Of a stretch of 64,000 nt of DNA, positions 30,407-43,710 are shown piece by piece. The stretch is from Atrichornis clamosus (lineage: Eukaryota > Chordata > Aves > Passeriformes > Menuridae): assembly GCA_013400975.1 (NCBI GenBank), contig WBMZ01009340.1, positions 1 through 64,000 on the forward strand, written 5' to 3'. The notes beneath the pieces were generated by a model that saw nothing but the letters and a program-made list of their open reading frames with translations, was not told where the DNA came from and searched no databases. Both the position numbers and the translations under genes were made by a program. The first letter of the stretch is position 1, and every line of letters begins with the position of its first letter.

Positions 30407-32637
30407 TGCCTGGTTCTGGCTGCTGCATCTCGACTGCCACTGCTGCTGTGGTGGGGGTGAATTTTTTTCTTGCTGTTTTTGTCTTTAAAATAAATAATTT
30501 CACTGTTAAAATGAATGGATGGGTTTAGGTTTTAATGGAACCAGAGCTGTCCTGGTAAAATGAGCCTTATTCCCATCATAGTGCTCAATATTTCTGCCTC
30601 ACAGGGTAACTCTGACAACTTCCCTGCCCATCAATGAGAGTGTGGCAGGTTTTGTACTGTGCCAGGAGAATGAGGGTAAAACTCTGGGTGACTTCCCAGA
30701 GCTCACGCACATCCTGCTGGAGATGAGAACTGTTTAATTCAGAACCTCCAGCCTTGCTTGGATTTATGAGTATGAGCTGGTAAGGTTTTGTGATTTTAAT
30801 TGCATTTATTTAGTATAATCGTTGTGCTTTGAACAGGAAAACAGTCTGATCCTTGTCTTTTCTCTGTCCTGTGTAAATCTCATCTGTAATATCAGAACAG
30901 CCAAAGTTCCTTGCCTCGCTGGTGGAACAGACTGCTCAGGCACTAAGCCCTGCTAATCCAGTTTGTGTTTTCCTACCAGTAACTGCAATATGAAGATATG
31001 CACAGCTTGTGCTTGGTGTAAGCACAGAGATCATGACAGGGCTCCCAAATCCTTTTATTTTAAGATCTATTTAGTTGATAAACTTTACATGTTTGTCCTT
31101 CATTTGTCATTTCTAGCAGGGATTTAGCCCAAGCCAGCTTCCCATTCCTTCCAGCACTCCAGGGCAGGTTCCCTTTCCCCTGGAGATTTATGGGTACAGG
31201 AGCAAGAGGCTCTAAGGGATGTGACTTTTGGCTCTTTTGTGACCTTGGGCAGCCCAAGCAGCTCTTATCCCCTCCTCTCCCATGCCTGACAGTGAGGAGC
31301 CATCATTCCCTTCCCTCTAATCCCCAGAGTTTTCCCTTGCTCTTTATAGAAGGGACTTTGCTCTTTGCACTGACAGAGTCCAGAAGGTGTTTTCAGAATC
31401 ATTATTTACACTTAGATTAAGCATTCATATTACTCAGTACGCGGCATTAATAATATCAAAATGCCATTTTATACAGTATTTAAGATCAGAATTTCCTATT
31501 GGAAATCAATGAGAACATCTTCCTAAAAAATCAGTGACCTGAATGTCCCCTCTTATATAAGAAGTGTCTATATTTATCAGTGCTGACACAAGCTGCTGTG
31601 GCTACCTGGCTGTTCATGGCTTAGACAGAATCCTGAGATGTGTTTCTCACACAAGCAGTTCCCTGTCAGGAGTGGGGGACGTTCAGTCTGCACCAAGATT
31701 TAAATGAGTTCCTGTTTAGATTTAAAGCAGGAGGCTGGAGATGAAAGGCTCCATCTCCCCACGACAGAATCCCTTTGTCAGCCCCTGCCCAGGACGTTTT
31801 GCTCACCAGAAGGGGCTGCTCCTCCCCAGTCCCACACGGCTCAAGGTGACTGAGCAATTCCCTGTTCAGAACATAACTTTCTCTGTTATCAGAGCTGGGT
31901 CAGGGAGAGAGCCTCGATTCTATTCCCAGTCCTGCTGGAAATGACACCTCAGTGTACCCTGGACAAATTTAGAGTCGGGGAGAGGATGTCAAGTGATCAA
32001 TGCCACGGAAAACAAGGCCCTTCTCTCTGTTCTGCCATAAATCTGTGTGCATGGCATGTGAAACACAACATTTGCACTCTCCAATTGCAGAGGGATTAGG
32101 GCTCTGTTTGCTGAGCTTAACATTTGGTGTTTATCTTGGAGTTTTTATACATACATATGTACATATCCATATATCTACTGTACCTAATTTAGTCTGGGGT
32201 GTAATCAGTAAAAAATTGCAGGGTAACCTCATCACCTGTAAGCATTCTAGTGGGAAAATATGCAGCACCAGCAGGAATTCAGATTAAAGATGTTAAAAAA
32301 AATATGTATCTTTTCATCAGTGCTTTCTTCCTCATTAAACACAGAGTTTGCTCATAAGTATTCACCAAATAAAAAGGGAGAAATAGGTAAAAGCTAATAC
32401 TCTCCAATGAAGTTCCCCTGAATTTCCCCAGAAGGCTCACCTTAGCTGAATTTAACATCCCCTCAGCCCTCCCGAGGCACCTGTTCGGCTGAGATGTAAA
32501 ACAAATGTGTGTGCAGGGCGGATTTATCACCCAGCCTGGCGTGGCAGCAGCTCGGAGCACACAGCTCTGCCCAGTGACCTGGGGGCAGCTGCTCTGCAGA
32601 AGGGCTTCAGCACCCCGCACGGAGCTGCTGCGGCCCT
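30407..32637. other. Unique intronic sequence, no gene recognised
   Basis: Largely AT-rich. A short alternating TA/CA stretch lies at about 32148-32180. A 120-base AT-rich block at 31400-31600 has no stop-free frame of note. No exon or repeat family was supported. Confidence 0.45.
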
Positions 32638-32741
32638 GGGACAAAGCCTGGGACACCCCAGCCTGGGACAAAGCCTGGGACAAAGCCTGGGACAAAGCCT
32701 GGGACAAAGCCTGGGACACCCCAGCCTGGGACACCCCAGCC
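32638..32741 (+). repeat. 12/15-bp tandem array
   Basis: Units start GGGACA: five 12-bp copies of GGGACAAAGCCT (32638, 32665, 32677, 32689, 32701) and three GGGACACCCCAGCC(T) copies of 14-15 bases (32650, 32713, 32728). Because almost all unit lengths are multiples of three, it reads as an open WDKAWD-type repeat. This is not evidence for a protein. Confidence 0.96.
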
Positions 32742-34707
32742 GGGCAGGTACAGCCAGGGTTAAAGCAGGAGCTTGGCAAGGGCTCTGCCAGCCGTGTGGA
32801 AGGCTGGGACCCTGCCCTGGCCGGTGCTGGCCATTCCTGGTGCTTTCGGGCACCCCAGAAGTGGGGTTTGCTCACGGGTGGGGTTTGCTCACGGGTGGGC
32901 TCGGGCTGCTGCTGCCTCTTCCCCTGTCTTTGTGCTTGGGGAGGCACGGGGCAGCTTAGGGTGTTGTCCAGTGACTGCAGAGTCCCACAGCCCCCTGGAG
33001 CTTCCCTCTGCACCGCCAGCTGTGGGTGTGCTGTGCTGCAGTGGAGCTCAGCCTCTGCACCCTGGCTTGCAGGAGTTACCTGGCTGAGCTGCACCGGAGG
33101 GCGGGGCTGCTGGGGTGGCAGATCAAGCTCAGATCTCGGTGATACCGGTTTTTTCTTTTTCTTTTTTTTTTTTTTTGCATGCCAGTGTAACATTCTCTGC
33201 CTTTGGACTTGCTGGTATTTCAACATTAGGTGTGGCTCAACAAAGATCAGTTTTTTATCCAAGTAAAATGTCAACAAAATTCATTCCTTGGAGGCTGCTT
33301 TGATGTTTCACTTCTCCAATTTACACCAGGGGCAGAAGAAGTTGTTTGGGGGGTTCTTTAATATTCATAAGGTATTAGTTCACTGCTGTTTCAGACGTAG
33401 ATTCCTATAAGGTCCTCTGGGCAAGTAAATGGACGAGTTTGACTTTCAGTGATTTTTCACACATAACAAACTCTGTAGATAAGTAAGGGCTGGCCTTCAG
33501 CTGGGTAATTTTAAAAGTGCATTTATATTCATGAGTTATCTGGCAGTCACTATTTCACAGCCATAGGAGGGTGCTTGGATTTACAAAAAGAGGGGACATA
33601 TCTGGAGCAGCGCTCAACTTTTTGGCCTTGGTGTTGCTGCAAGTCATATTTCTGTGCAAAAACCCGCGGAGGTTTTGTTGTTTGTTGGGTGGTTCTGCCG
33701 GGCTGTGAACACTCTGGTGCTCACTCTGCTGCAGTTTTCTGCTTGTGGCTTTCCAGCGCTTTGGCCATGGAAAGAAAAGATGCCCTTCCGGGCAGGGTGT
33801 GCAGGGCAGGAGGGCAGGGCAGTGCTCAGAACCTTCCTGAGCTGTAAAATCTATTCTTTCAGCTGCTCTGCTGCAGATCTCTTCTATGGGGGGAGGTCTT
33901 TGAGTTCTGCAGTTGCAAAAAAATTTTTTAAAAATTGTACCTAAGTCCTGGTGTTTTAACTGACTCCACTCTCGTTCTGGTTTTGAAGAACTTGGTTGTT
34001 CTTCAGAACCACCTGTGAAGGGCTGTGTGTGTAATTTTTGAAGTGCAGAAGTAGAAGGAATCCTAACCATGGCCAGGGATTTCAGACGGAGGCACACACA
34101 CATCCCAGGGCTGAGAGCTCTCCATAATGCTATTTTGGAATCTTTGACTGACTTGAAAAGAACTTGATGCTTGTGTCATTTTATGTAAATCAGACTCCGT
34201 CTGTCACTGCCTATTGTACGTAAAGGCTTTGGAAAATGTTTTTTTAGGAATGCACCAGGCTATTTCTGCTGAAATAACCACTGTACGCACATCCATGACT
34301 TCATTTTTTTTCCTGTAATTGTAGCACAATTACCCGTGGATAGAAATCAAAGGATGATTCTTGCAGCTGTCCTAAAGATGCCGTGGAAAAGTTTATATTT
34401 TAGACGCAGAAGCCTCGTTCAGCTCTGCAGAATTAGAGCATTATCTCGGGACAGGCTGTCAGCTCAGGCCAGCGACCTGGCGAAGGTGGCACAACCCCAG
34501 CAAAGCGCCGTGGCATCGCCGTGGTGCTGCTTCCCCGGGGGAGACTGCGCCATTTCCTGAAGGACAGGACCTCCGGGAAGTGGTGTCAGGGTGTAAAGAT
34601 CATGCAGAGAACAAACCGTGTGAAGGAGCAAAGCCAGACGTGGAAAAGCTTTTTAAAAATAGCATTTTTCCCTTTTCCTGTTTTCGAGGGGTCAGTAAGT
34701 TGTAACA
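32742..34707. other. Unique intronic sequence with a T-rich tract
   Basis: GC-rich up to about 33120, then AT-rich. A pyrimidine tract at 33149-33176 ends in a 15-base T run. The 332-codon minus-strand open frame spanning 32279-33277 crosses the tandem array and this tract and has no recognisable domain. No gene was supported. Confidence 0.45.
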
Positions 34708-34905
34708 GAGGCTCAGGGGGGACCTTCTGGCGCTCCACAACTCCCTGACAGGAGGGGGGACCAGGCTCTGCTCCCAGGGAACAAGGGACAGGACGAGAGG
34801 AATGTCTGGACGTGGCACTCGCAGCTCTGGGCTGGTGACAAGCTGATGTTTGGTCACAGTTTGCTCTTGGAGGTCATTTCCAACTTCAGCGATCCTGTGA
34901 TTCAC
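34708..34905 (+). mobile_element. CR1 LINE 3' portion with internal deletion
   Basis: GAGGCTCAGGGGGGACCTTC, CCACAACTCCCTGACAGGAG, CTCCCAGGGAACAAGGGACA and GGACGAGAGGAA lie in sense order. It then jumps to the 'ctggacgtggcact' block near the 3' end and finishes GGAGGTCATTTCCAAC and TCCTGTGATTCAC. About 150 bases of the usual CR1 between these blocks are missing. Confidence 0.92.
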
Positions 34906-37900
34906 AAAACGTTTTCCGTGTCTGGAAGAGCACAGCACTGGAAGGTGTTCTGGGTGCTCCAGACAGGGATTACAGGCAGGACGCTCAGCAGCCTTGGATC
35001 CTCCACCAGTCCTGCTCACGGTTACACACACTGGACTGAGGAACAACAAGCACTCCCAAGGATACGACAGCCCTTAAATCCACGTGTAGCGGCCCAGATG
35101 CTCTGTTACAGTCAGTGTGACAGGCTGAGGGCCGCGACCCTCTGGGCTGGGCTTGGTTGAGAACCGGGGATTGAAAACCCTGGCACAGGAGCCATTTTCC
35201 TACTTCATTGTGGTTTTCCAATTGTTGTTACTAAAACATAACACTGGCTATGTTTTGATGCAGAGAGACCTTAGTCTTAGTACATGCCCTCCCATTTATT
35301 ATTTATACAAGCATTTAACATCTCTGACAGATTTCAACAGTAACACCAGGCAGTTGTTTGCAGACCAGAATTAGTAACAAAAATACTTCAAAAGGGGCTT
35401 TTTTAAAGTGTATGTAATTGCATGGGAATCATCCCTGGGTTATGGGAGGAACGATGGAGAATGTGTTGTCTTGGATATCTTCACCAATTTTAGCTCTTGC
35501 CTGCTCTTTCCAAGCTGGAAGAGTCATTGGAGGCAGAGGGTGTTTCATATACGTGTGCGTACCTATAGATACATGGCTGCTAATTTACTTTATATGTGCA
35601 GCAGGAGCTGGGTGAGAAGTGAAGAGATTAATTGTGCTGCCTCATTAGAGTCTCGGCAAAGCTGATTGCCTTTCCCTGCCTGCTCTCACTTCCTGATGGA
35701 TGGATGCTCCCGTGAATGCTGAGGATTCTGCCTCCTTCCACGGGGGATTACCCAGGCTGCTCCTGCAAGCCCTGGTGCAGGTTCAGAGAGGTTTTACAGG
35801 AGCTTTCCAAAGCCAGGGGATAACCGGTGGAGTGGCAAAGGCTCCCCAGAGAAATGTCCCTGAGCAAAGCTGGGGTGAACCAGAAACGCGGAGTGGGGAA
35901 GGTGTTCCCAGGGATGTTGTTTAAAACCAAGGGAGGCAGGGAGCTCCAGGAAGTCAGATCCGTGGAGCTTTTCACTTGCACCTCTGGCTCCCTTGGAAAC
36001 AACGACAAATCGCCTGTAATAAGTGAAAACAGACAGGAAGAGCCCAATTCCAAGCATCAAGTGAGGAAGCTCTCTCAAGCATTTAAAGGAAAAACCATTG
36101 ATCCTGCACTACTGAAATGAAGGGAATTTTCCGGTTGACTTTCAGGGGAGCAAAAACAAGTCTTTGAACCAGATTATTTCTTATTTTCATAGAACTCTGG
36201 AAAATATCTCCAGCTCATATGAAAACAAGCCAGTATTATCTCCACTCCCAGGGCACTGAAGCTTGGAGTGTGTGAGCCTTTGGAAACCCAAGCAGGAAAT
36301 GGGTGACAGAGCTGGGAACCAGACCTAAATTTCTCCGACTTCCTCCCAGTGAAGGGACTTTGTAGAAACCAAGAGATCTTTTCTTGCGTTTTTCAAACGT
36401 GAGAATTCACATGATGAGTCTGAACCTCCTTTTGCAGCTCCTTTGTGGTGGTGTAGGTTAAACACTTGGAAGTAGGTTACAAAGGACTCGAGTGCTGAAG
36501 AACAAATATTCCTCTGGTGCCTTGTGTAGTGGCCCAGTTCCTGGGCAGCAAAGTCAGAGGAGACAGAACATTTCAAACCACACCAAACAAATGCTGGAGG
36601 CACTTTTCGAGAGGCCCAGGGAGGGACACACAGCAAAGTGAAAAGATACCACTGGTTCTTTAGGAGCTGCTGGCTCTGGGCTGTTCCAGGGCCCTGGAGC
36701 AGAGGAGCCGAGGGCAGCGGGGTCGGGATGTGCCAGGCTCGGATCATTCTGGGTCTGGAGTGCAGCAGATTGCACCTGAGCCCTCCTCAAGAGCCTCTTC
36801 TCCACCCCCTGCTCCTCTGAAACATGGAATTGCTGCTGACCACGGGTTAATCCAGCCCTTTAAATTCATTATGTATTTGGAGGGGTATTTGATTAGAAAT
36901 TGCATTTAATTCTCAATTGAATGAAAAGAAAAAAACCCCGTTCAGCTGGTAAATGCTGTCTCTGGTCACTAGAAACAGATTTCAAGTGGTTTTAAAGGTG
37001 CAAAGGCTGTCTGCCCTTGAATGCCCTTTCCTGGGTGACTCACGGCCACAGAAACCTATTTTGTATAGGGAGAGAGAAAGGGTGTATGGTTTGTATTTAA
37101 AGGTTTTATGGGACATGAAATAATTTTGCTGGTCAAAAGCTAAACTTTATAGTGTTTCTATTTTTAATTAAATATTAATTGCAGAAGATGACTCTGGAAT
37201 TGACTGTTCAGATCATTTAATCCATATAGATGACCTTTACGTTGAATTTATTCTCTCGTGCTTACACTGCCCTTCAACCCCATCTGGGGACTGACCTCAT
37301 CTGCCAGGCTGTCCCACTCTTAATTAGAAAGATGCCGAGCTTACACTCCTCTTTCATGTTTATTAATGCTCCTCTGCTGAGGGTACTGCAGGATGGGAGC
37401 TGGTGATTGCTGCTATAAAGTTTCCCTGGCAGTTCTTTATGTACAAACAGCCAAGTTATTCCTGCACAGCTTTTGAGAGTCGGGTGCCCTTCAAAGGGAC
37501 ACAAAAAGGGGGAACAGTTTCTCCTGGAGCTGAAAAGCAAACCCACGTTCTATGCTCCTTTAGTGGAACACAAGCACTACTCAAAAAATCTCTTTTTTTT
37601 CCTCTCCCAACCATCTTATTCATTTCTTTTGATGCTGATAAGCAGCTTTGTGCAGCGTGAAATTTTCTACCATGATTCTGAGTTGCCTGAGAATTCAGGT
37701 ATAGAAATGAATCACTGGCCAGAAGAAAATGTGTGTTCATGTGCTGAAAGCCCTGAAAGGCGGAGGTTCATTTGCAAAGCACTGTTTGCTGCTATGAGAT
37801 GTGATTCTTCTCCTGTTAATGCAGGAGTCACAAGCTCTACTATGGTTACAGACTGAAAAATTAATTAAAATGGAAAGTTAAGGAGGGGAAAGACAAGTGT

Positions 37901-40900
37901 AAACCAGTCTGCTCTATTGCTTGTCTGTGGGACACCTGAGAGCAGAGACGGCTCCAAGAGGGAGGGTTTAGTTTGCACTTTAAATTACTTGAGTTGCTTT
38001 GGCACATCAGGCTCGTGGTTTTTACTGCTCTGCTGCTGCTGTTCATTGGATTTTGTGGCCTTTGGTGAAAACAAAGATAAACCCAAGAGTTTCACCCCAA
38101 AACCCCAAACAGGTACTTCAAAAGACCAAGAGATTTAGGGACAGGAGCCCAGAAACTCTCTGGCTGCTGGAATGTGTGAGATGGTCTCAAGGAGAGGGTT
38201 CTTGTTTTCAGAGCTTGGTTTGGATTGCAGTGCCTCTGCCCAGGACTGAGGATTGTGCTGGTTTGGATGCTCCCAGCAGATCCTGTGCCATATCCCTGCT
38301 CCAGAGAGCTGCAATCACTCCTGTACCCACAAATTTTGATGCTTCTGATGCTGCTCTGGCTGCTCTGTCATTACACAGAGCAGAGGAGGGCATGCAAAAC
38401 AAGAGCAAAACTTTAAAGTTATTCCTTCAAAATCTGCTTTTGCCCTCTGGGGTGACAGTAACAACCTTCTGTGCTGTTTAGGATAACTGAGGCCTATCAG
38501 GATGTTGCTTCAGTTTGGGGATTTGACACATGGATCAAGTCCCTTAAGCCTGCTCCTGAGGATTTGGAGATTTTTGTAAAGCTCAAATGCACAAAGCAGC
38601 CTCTGAGCTGTGGCTGCTGGATGGATCAATGGAACTGCATTGAACTTCTCAAGCCAAATCTCCCATGTTCCTTCTCTTGTATCCTCTCCTGGAATTTCCA
38701 TTTAATATCTAATAATACTGGTGCTGTGCTCACTGTTGTTTTCAAACAACAGCCCCCTTAAAGCCGGAAAAAATCCCTAAGACGAAAAAGGAACGAGCTC
38801 TTTAAGCACATTTCCTAGACCTCTCCCTATCTCTGCCCTCCAGTTAGAGCAAGTCTATTATAATTCAAATCTAGAAATAAAACAGCCAGAATTCTTCAGC
38901 TGGAAAGTTAGAAATTTCTATGCTAATAAGCACAGAAGGGCTGTGGCAGTAGCTGGTTCAAAGTGACCCACCAATTCCCCACCAGTTCCCCACCAGTTCC
39001 CCACCAGTTTCCCCAGATTTACAGCTCTGGTAGCGTTTGGTCCTACAGATCTGGTGCTCAGGTTCTGCATGGGTTTGCTTCCCCTCCAACTGCTGCTCCT
39101 GGGTTAGACGAAGCCCAGAGGAATTCCCTCACACCTGGGCTTTCTCCATCCCTCCTCCCAGGCAGGCACAGCCAAGCCAGGCAGGACATTTACCTGTTCT
39201 GAGCACAGGAATGGCACTGGAACACCTGGATCTTATTGATCTGGTTTGAACATGGTCTAGACACGTCAACAGCTTCCCCTTGGCTGTAATTTTTGGAGAC
39301 CTCAACATCTTGGAGTGTTTTTATCGGTGCAGTGCATCTGGCATGGTGCATGGGACAACTGGACACGGCCATTTGCTGCTGCCTCTTCTTGGGGGATCAA
39401 AACCCTGACAAGGAGCAGAAACCCTGCATTCACCACAAATCACACCATTAGAGTGCCTGGTGTCAGAGAATCCTGGGGTGGTTTGGGTTCGTAAATCCGC
39501 ACTGATCCCTTCACTGGGCAACTGAGCTCCTGCGGTCTCCCACATCAGTGCCTGTGGCCAGAACGTCAGGAGCCAGGGGCCAGCTGATACCTGCTCGTCA
39601 GCCTGGCTGCAGTGGCTGTGAGCCTCAGCTGTGCTGCCAGCAGAGCACAGCCCTGGGCTTGGGCCCTGCCTGGGGACACGTCAGGGACGTGTGGCCTCTG
39701 CGCAGCTCCGGCTGCTGGGCCGCGCCCTCTGTGCTCTCCAGGCAAGTGGAAATCTTCCCTTTCCCACGTGCAGGTCCTAAGCAGCTCTACACAATTAATT
39801 TGATGACTTTATGAATGGGTAAGAAAAGTAAATTTGATTATTTCTCAGCCATGCGTTGCTGTCTACGATTGCAGAGATTTGGACTTTAATTAGTCAGATT
39901 GCTTCCTCGTCGCAGAGCTGGGCAAGACAAAAACATCCACATCAAAATCTAAATGTCCTCTTCTTATCAAACCCAAACCACACCTCTGGGTCCTTGTTAT
40001 TTGTCTCCTGAAAGGTTGTAATAAGGTCCTGGACCTAAACATTGCCATAGGTCTCACTTAATTTGTGTGTTTGTGTTCTGCATTCGCTCTGCTCTCGTGC
40101 CTCGGTAGATTTTTGTGTAAGTTGGTTTCGTGCAGCAGGAAAAAGATCCTGGCAGTGAAACTTGACTGGAATCCATGTGTGCAGTTTGCACCTTTGCTCA
40201 GCTCCTACACCTGCAATGATTTCCACAGGCACAGCAATTCTGGACACAGATACCCCAGACCAACGGGCGCTTTACACCAATCAAACTTTAAAGTTAAATC
40301 TCCGATGCCTGGAGAAAGAGATTGCAGGAGGCTAAAAACCTATCTGAATCTGATGGTGAATATGGATATACGGGCAAGTCACACTCCAGTGAGCTTCAGA
40401 GCTTAAGAAGCAGTCCCTGGAAGAAATGCTCAGCAGGTTCTGTGTTAACCTCTGTCTGCAAGGCTCAGTTCTGCCTGCACGTGGCAGCCCCTGGAGTCCC
40501 CCTGCTCCCACTTTTGCTTCCTGGCTGGATAAAATTCCTTCTGCAAAGCAATGCTGGGCTGCTTGACTGAGTATTTCCAAGCACCTAAATCTTGGGGTAA
40601 TTATTTTAATAAATATGAATTGTGGGACTCCTGCCTAGATATGTAATAGAAATCGAATCTATAATACAGATGGAAAGCAGTGCAGCTGCACTGTGTTAAT
40701 TAAGTATACACCAAACATATGGCAATACACCTCCAGACCAACAGGCACAGAGCTCTCTTGGATGCAATTAGCTCTTGTGCATGCATAAAGCATCAGCCAT
40801 GAACTCCAAAAATGCAGAAGTCATAACCTCTGATGATGGAATTAGTGGTGCTAAACTACTCCACTTCCATGGCAGAAGTGGTTATCTACTCCTTGAAATG

Positions 40901-43465
40901 CTGGAGAGTTTTGGGTGTCAAAAAGAAAAAACCCACCCTATTTCCTTCTATTTCTGATCTTCTTTGCTGTACAGTTCCTACATTAGAGCTTTGCCTCTGA
41001 GGAACCAGAGGAGTGGCTCAGAGAAAGAAATGCAACCCCAGAGGGAACGATATTCCATTACCCTGCAGTTTGTGCAGTTATTTATACAGGTTTAAAATAG
41101 ATGAAAAATGGGTGTAAAATATTACTTTAGAGCCTCACTCCCACTCTGGGTGTGAATTTGCACCACGACGCATAAGGTTCACAACAACCACATTTCGACC
41201 CAATCAGTAAATAAGGTAGAAAATGACGGTGCTGGGGCCCGCAGTGCTCCACCACTGCCTGCTGTTTGTGCAAGGGCCGTGCTGGGCGCCCAGGGATCCG
41301 GGGGACCGGGACGAGCACAATCACCGGGGATGAAAAGCTGCCTCTGCCGCTGTGACAAATCTCCCCCGACTTTGGTGACACCCGGGTTTCCCTCAGACTG
41401 AGCTCCAAGCGCTGCCTCAACCACAGCACAAGCAAAATACAACAGGAGATGCAATGTGGGAAGCAAGGGACAACTCTGGGACAGCTGGAACCTGTTTCCC
41501 ACAAATGTTTTTTCCATGATTCCCGAGGAAATCCTGCCAGCTTGTTCCTGAGCGTGCAGCAGCCATGGGCTGTGCTCCCTCCTCTTGCTCATAACTGTTC
41601 AAAAGTTTTCAATCTTCCAATTAATGTAATTTTTCGCTTCATAGAGTGGGAGAACTTCACTCTTGCTTGTAAATTGGTGGGGTTTTGTTATTTATTATAT
41701 TAGCTTGTATTTCCAGCAGCACCTCTTGCTGGAGCCAGCTGTGGATTTTGACTCCAAAGAGGGAGACTTTGAGGACAGTAAAGTTTCTCTAAGTGCAGTC
41801 AGTGTGAACACTGCTCACCTGCAGATACAGACCGAGACCCAGATCAAGCGCTTAAGAAACAAACAGGTTGAGCTCTGCCTTGTTTTTCCTCCAGGAAAGA
41901 TAGATATCACCTCTTAGGGCAGCCACTTAACACTGGCTTTTCTTATTCCCAGCCTGATGCAGCAGCCTATAATTAGTTTTCACACCTTGGCTATGTTTAA
42001 CTCCCTTCTGTCTCATCTGTTAATCTGCTAACAAGCAGAAAATGTGTTTTAGAGTGGGCTCCAAATGGGAGGCCAAGACCTCATAGTTCACCTTCCAAGG
42101 GAGCTGTTCAGAGGGCACAACTCTGAGATAATTTTCAGATATCTTGTATTCATGTAGTTTTTACAGCCCGAACAAAAATGAGATTGTATATCTTAATATT
42201 AATGCAGAAAGTTGTAAATGGACTAACAGCTAATAGCATAAAATAATTTTTAATTTCCTTTTGGTGTAGGGAAATGATTTAATACAAGTAAAGGTACCAG
42301 TCTGACAGCCTGGCAGCACCTTCCATGGGCTGTTCCAACCCAGTTTCCTGGGATTCTGTGCAGTGAGTGTTTCTGTGTGACTTTGCCTGGGTCTGGTCAA
42401 ACCAGCCAGCGCATTTGTCTCACTCATAAATTGTGACTTCATGGGTCAGATCTTCTTTGTCTGGACATAAATGAAGAACAGCTTTTTTGGTTTTTTTTTT
42501 TTGCATCTGTGCTCCCTGTTCCAGCAGTCACTGCCTCTGTGTTGCCGTGTCTGGAATATAAAACCAGGAGTTGATGTAAAGGCAGTGAGAGCAGGAGGGT
42601 AACCTCTGTCATGCTCCTCTCCCCACGACTGCCATTCACGGGCTCACACAGGCATGTGATGCTCATCTCAATGAGAAATTGTTCCTTTGCGTCAGCCTGA
42701 CTTTTATTCATTTGTTCGTTTATTTATCTATCCATCATTCCCTCAAATTGTTTGCATAAGAATGGAGATTAAAACTGGTGCAGTGATAGCTGGAGCTGAA
42801 ATTGGATTCTGAGCTTGCGGGGCCAGGGATGATTGGAGCTGTCAGAGGCTGCTCCCAGAGCCCTCTCCTCGTTAGTGTGATGATGTCCTGCCCCGGCCCC
42901 CGGCCCCGCTGCCCCCGCAGATTAAGGGAAGATTGTTCTTTCATTTTCATATTCTGCATCTCTCAAGTAAATAAATTGAAGCCGCCTGTGCCATTTGCCC
43001 TAAGTCTCTTTCCCAAAGAGCTGCCACTGATTATAGACCTTTTTTATTTCCCATTGTTAATCCTCCCTCCCTCCTTCAGTGGTCTGTTCATTTACTAATC
43101 CCAGCTGTCGTGTGCGTAGATGTCGAGAGATGGAAATCTAATCCCAATGCGGTTTTCATTCTCTGCCTAATGGACTTACAGAGATTCACAGGACTGAGGC
43201 TGGTTTAGGGGGTTGTCACTGAAGCAGGAGGCCCAAATGACCACTGCTACCTGGCCTTGGGAAGGGCATCCAGACATCCATGGATTTGGCTTGGCTTCAT
43301 TCAAACGCAGGCCAGGGTTGTTTTTATAGTTATAAATTGCACTCTTATCCTTCCTGGTAATTTCCCTGAGACAGAAGTGGTCTGTTAAGAGGTTTGGAGC
43401 CTTTCCCAACCAACCAGCTTCTTTAAATAGGATATGGGCTGAGCCAGAGTCGGAGCAGAGCAGGA
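34906..43465. other. Longest CR1-free unique stretch of the intron
   Basis: In 8.5 kb I recognise only the small 11-bp array at 38967-39014 and possible CR1 scraps at 39468-39497 and 42325-42360 that are too short to call. AT-rich blocks such as 37080-37260 contain homeobox-like TAATTA cores. A 12-base T run lies at 42491-42502. No exon, RNA gene or other element could be supported. Confidence 0.5.
38967..39014 (+). repeat. Short 11-bp tandem array
   Basis: Four adjacent copies of CCCACCAGTTC, the first reading CCCACCAATTC and the last with one extra T. The array is under 50 bases and is a minor simple repeat. Confidence 0.85.
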
Positions 43466-43710
43466 CCTCGTGCCTCAAGTTGCACCAGGGGATATTTAGA
43501 TTGGATATTAAGGAATATTTCCTCACAGAAGGGGTTGTAAAGCACTGGAACAGTCTGCCCAAGTCACATCCCTGGAAGAGTTTAAAAACCGTGTGGATGT
43601 GGCCCTTGGGGACACGGGGTAGTGGTGAACGTGGTGGTGGCGCTGGGCTGATGGTTGGACTTGGTGACCTGAAAGGTCCTTTCCCACCTGAACGATTCCG
43701 TGGCTCTGTG
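43466..43710 (+). mobile_element. CR1 LINE 3' portion, second subfamily
   Basis: CGTGCCTCAAGTTGCACCAG, GATATTTAGATTGGATATTA, GGAATATTTCCTCACAGAAG, GCACTGGAACAGTCTGCCC, GTGTGGATGTGGCCCTTGG and GGTTGGACTTGGTGACCTG lie in unbroken sense order. It ends TTCCCACCTGAACGATTCCG. It is the same subfamily style as the copies at 29177 and 34708, and is well preserved. Confidence 0.97.

Noticed and set aside
32279..33277. 332-codon minus-strand open frame, the longest in the window
   Set aside because: It runs through the 12/15-bp array and a poly(T) tract that becomes a lysine run. The protein is low complexity and matches no family.
39468..39497. Possible CR1 3' end (CAGAGAATCCTGGGGTGGTTTG-like)
   Set aside because: The match covers only about 30 bases with no continuing CR1 blocks, so chance similarity cannot be excluded.
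42325..42360. Possible CR1 terminal stub ending GGGATTCTGTG
   Set aside because: Only the last 35 bases resemble CR1 and the middle is wrong; insufficient to call.
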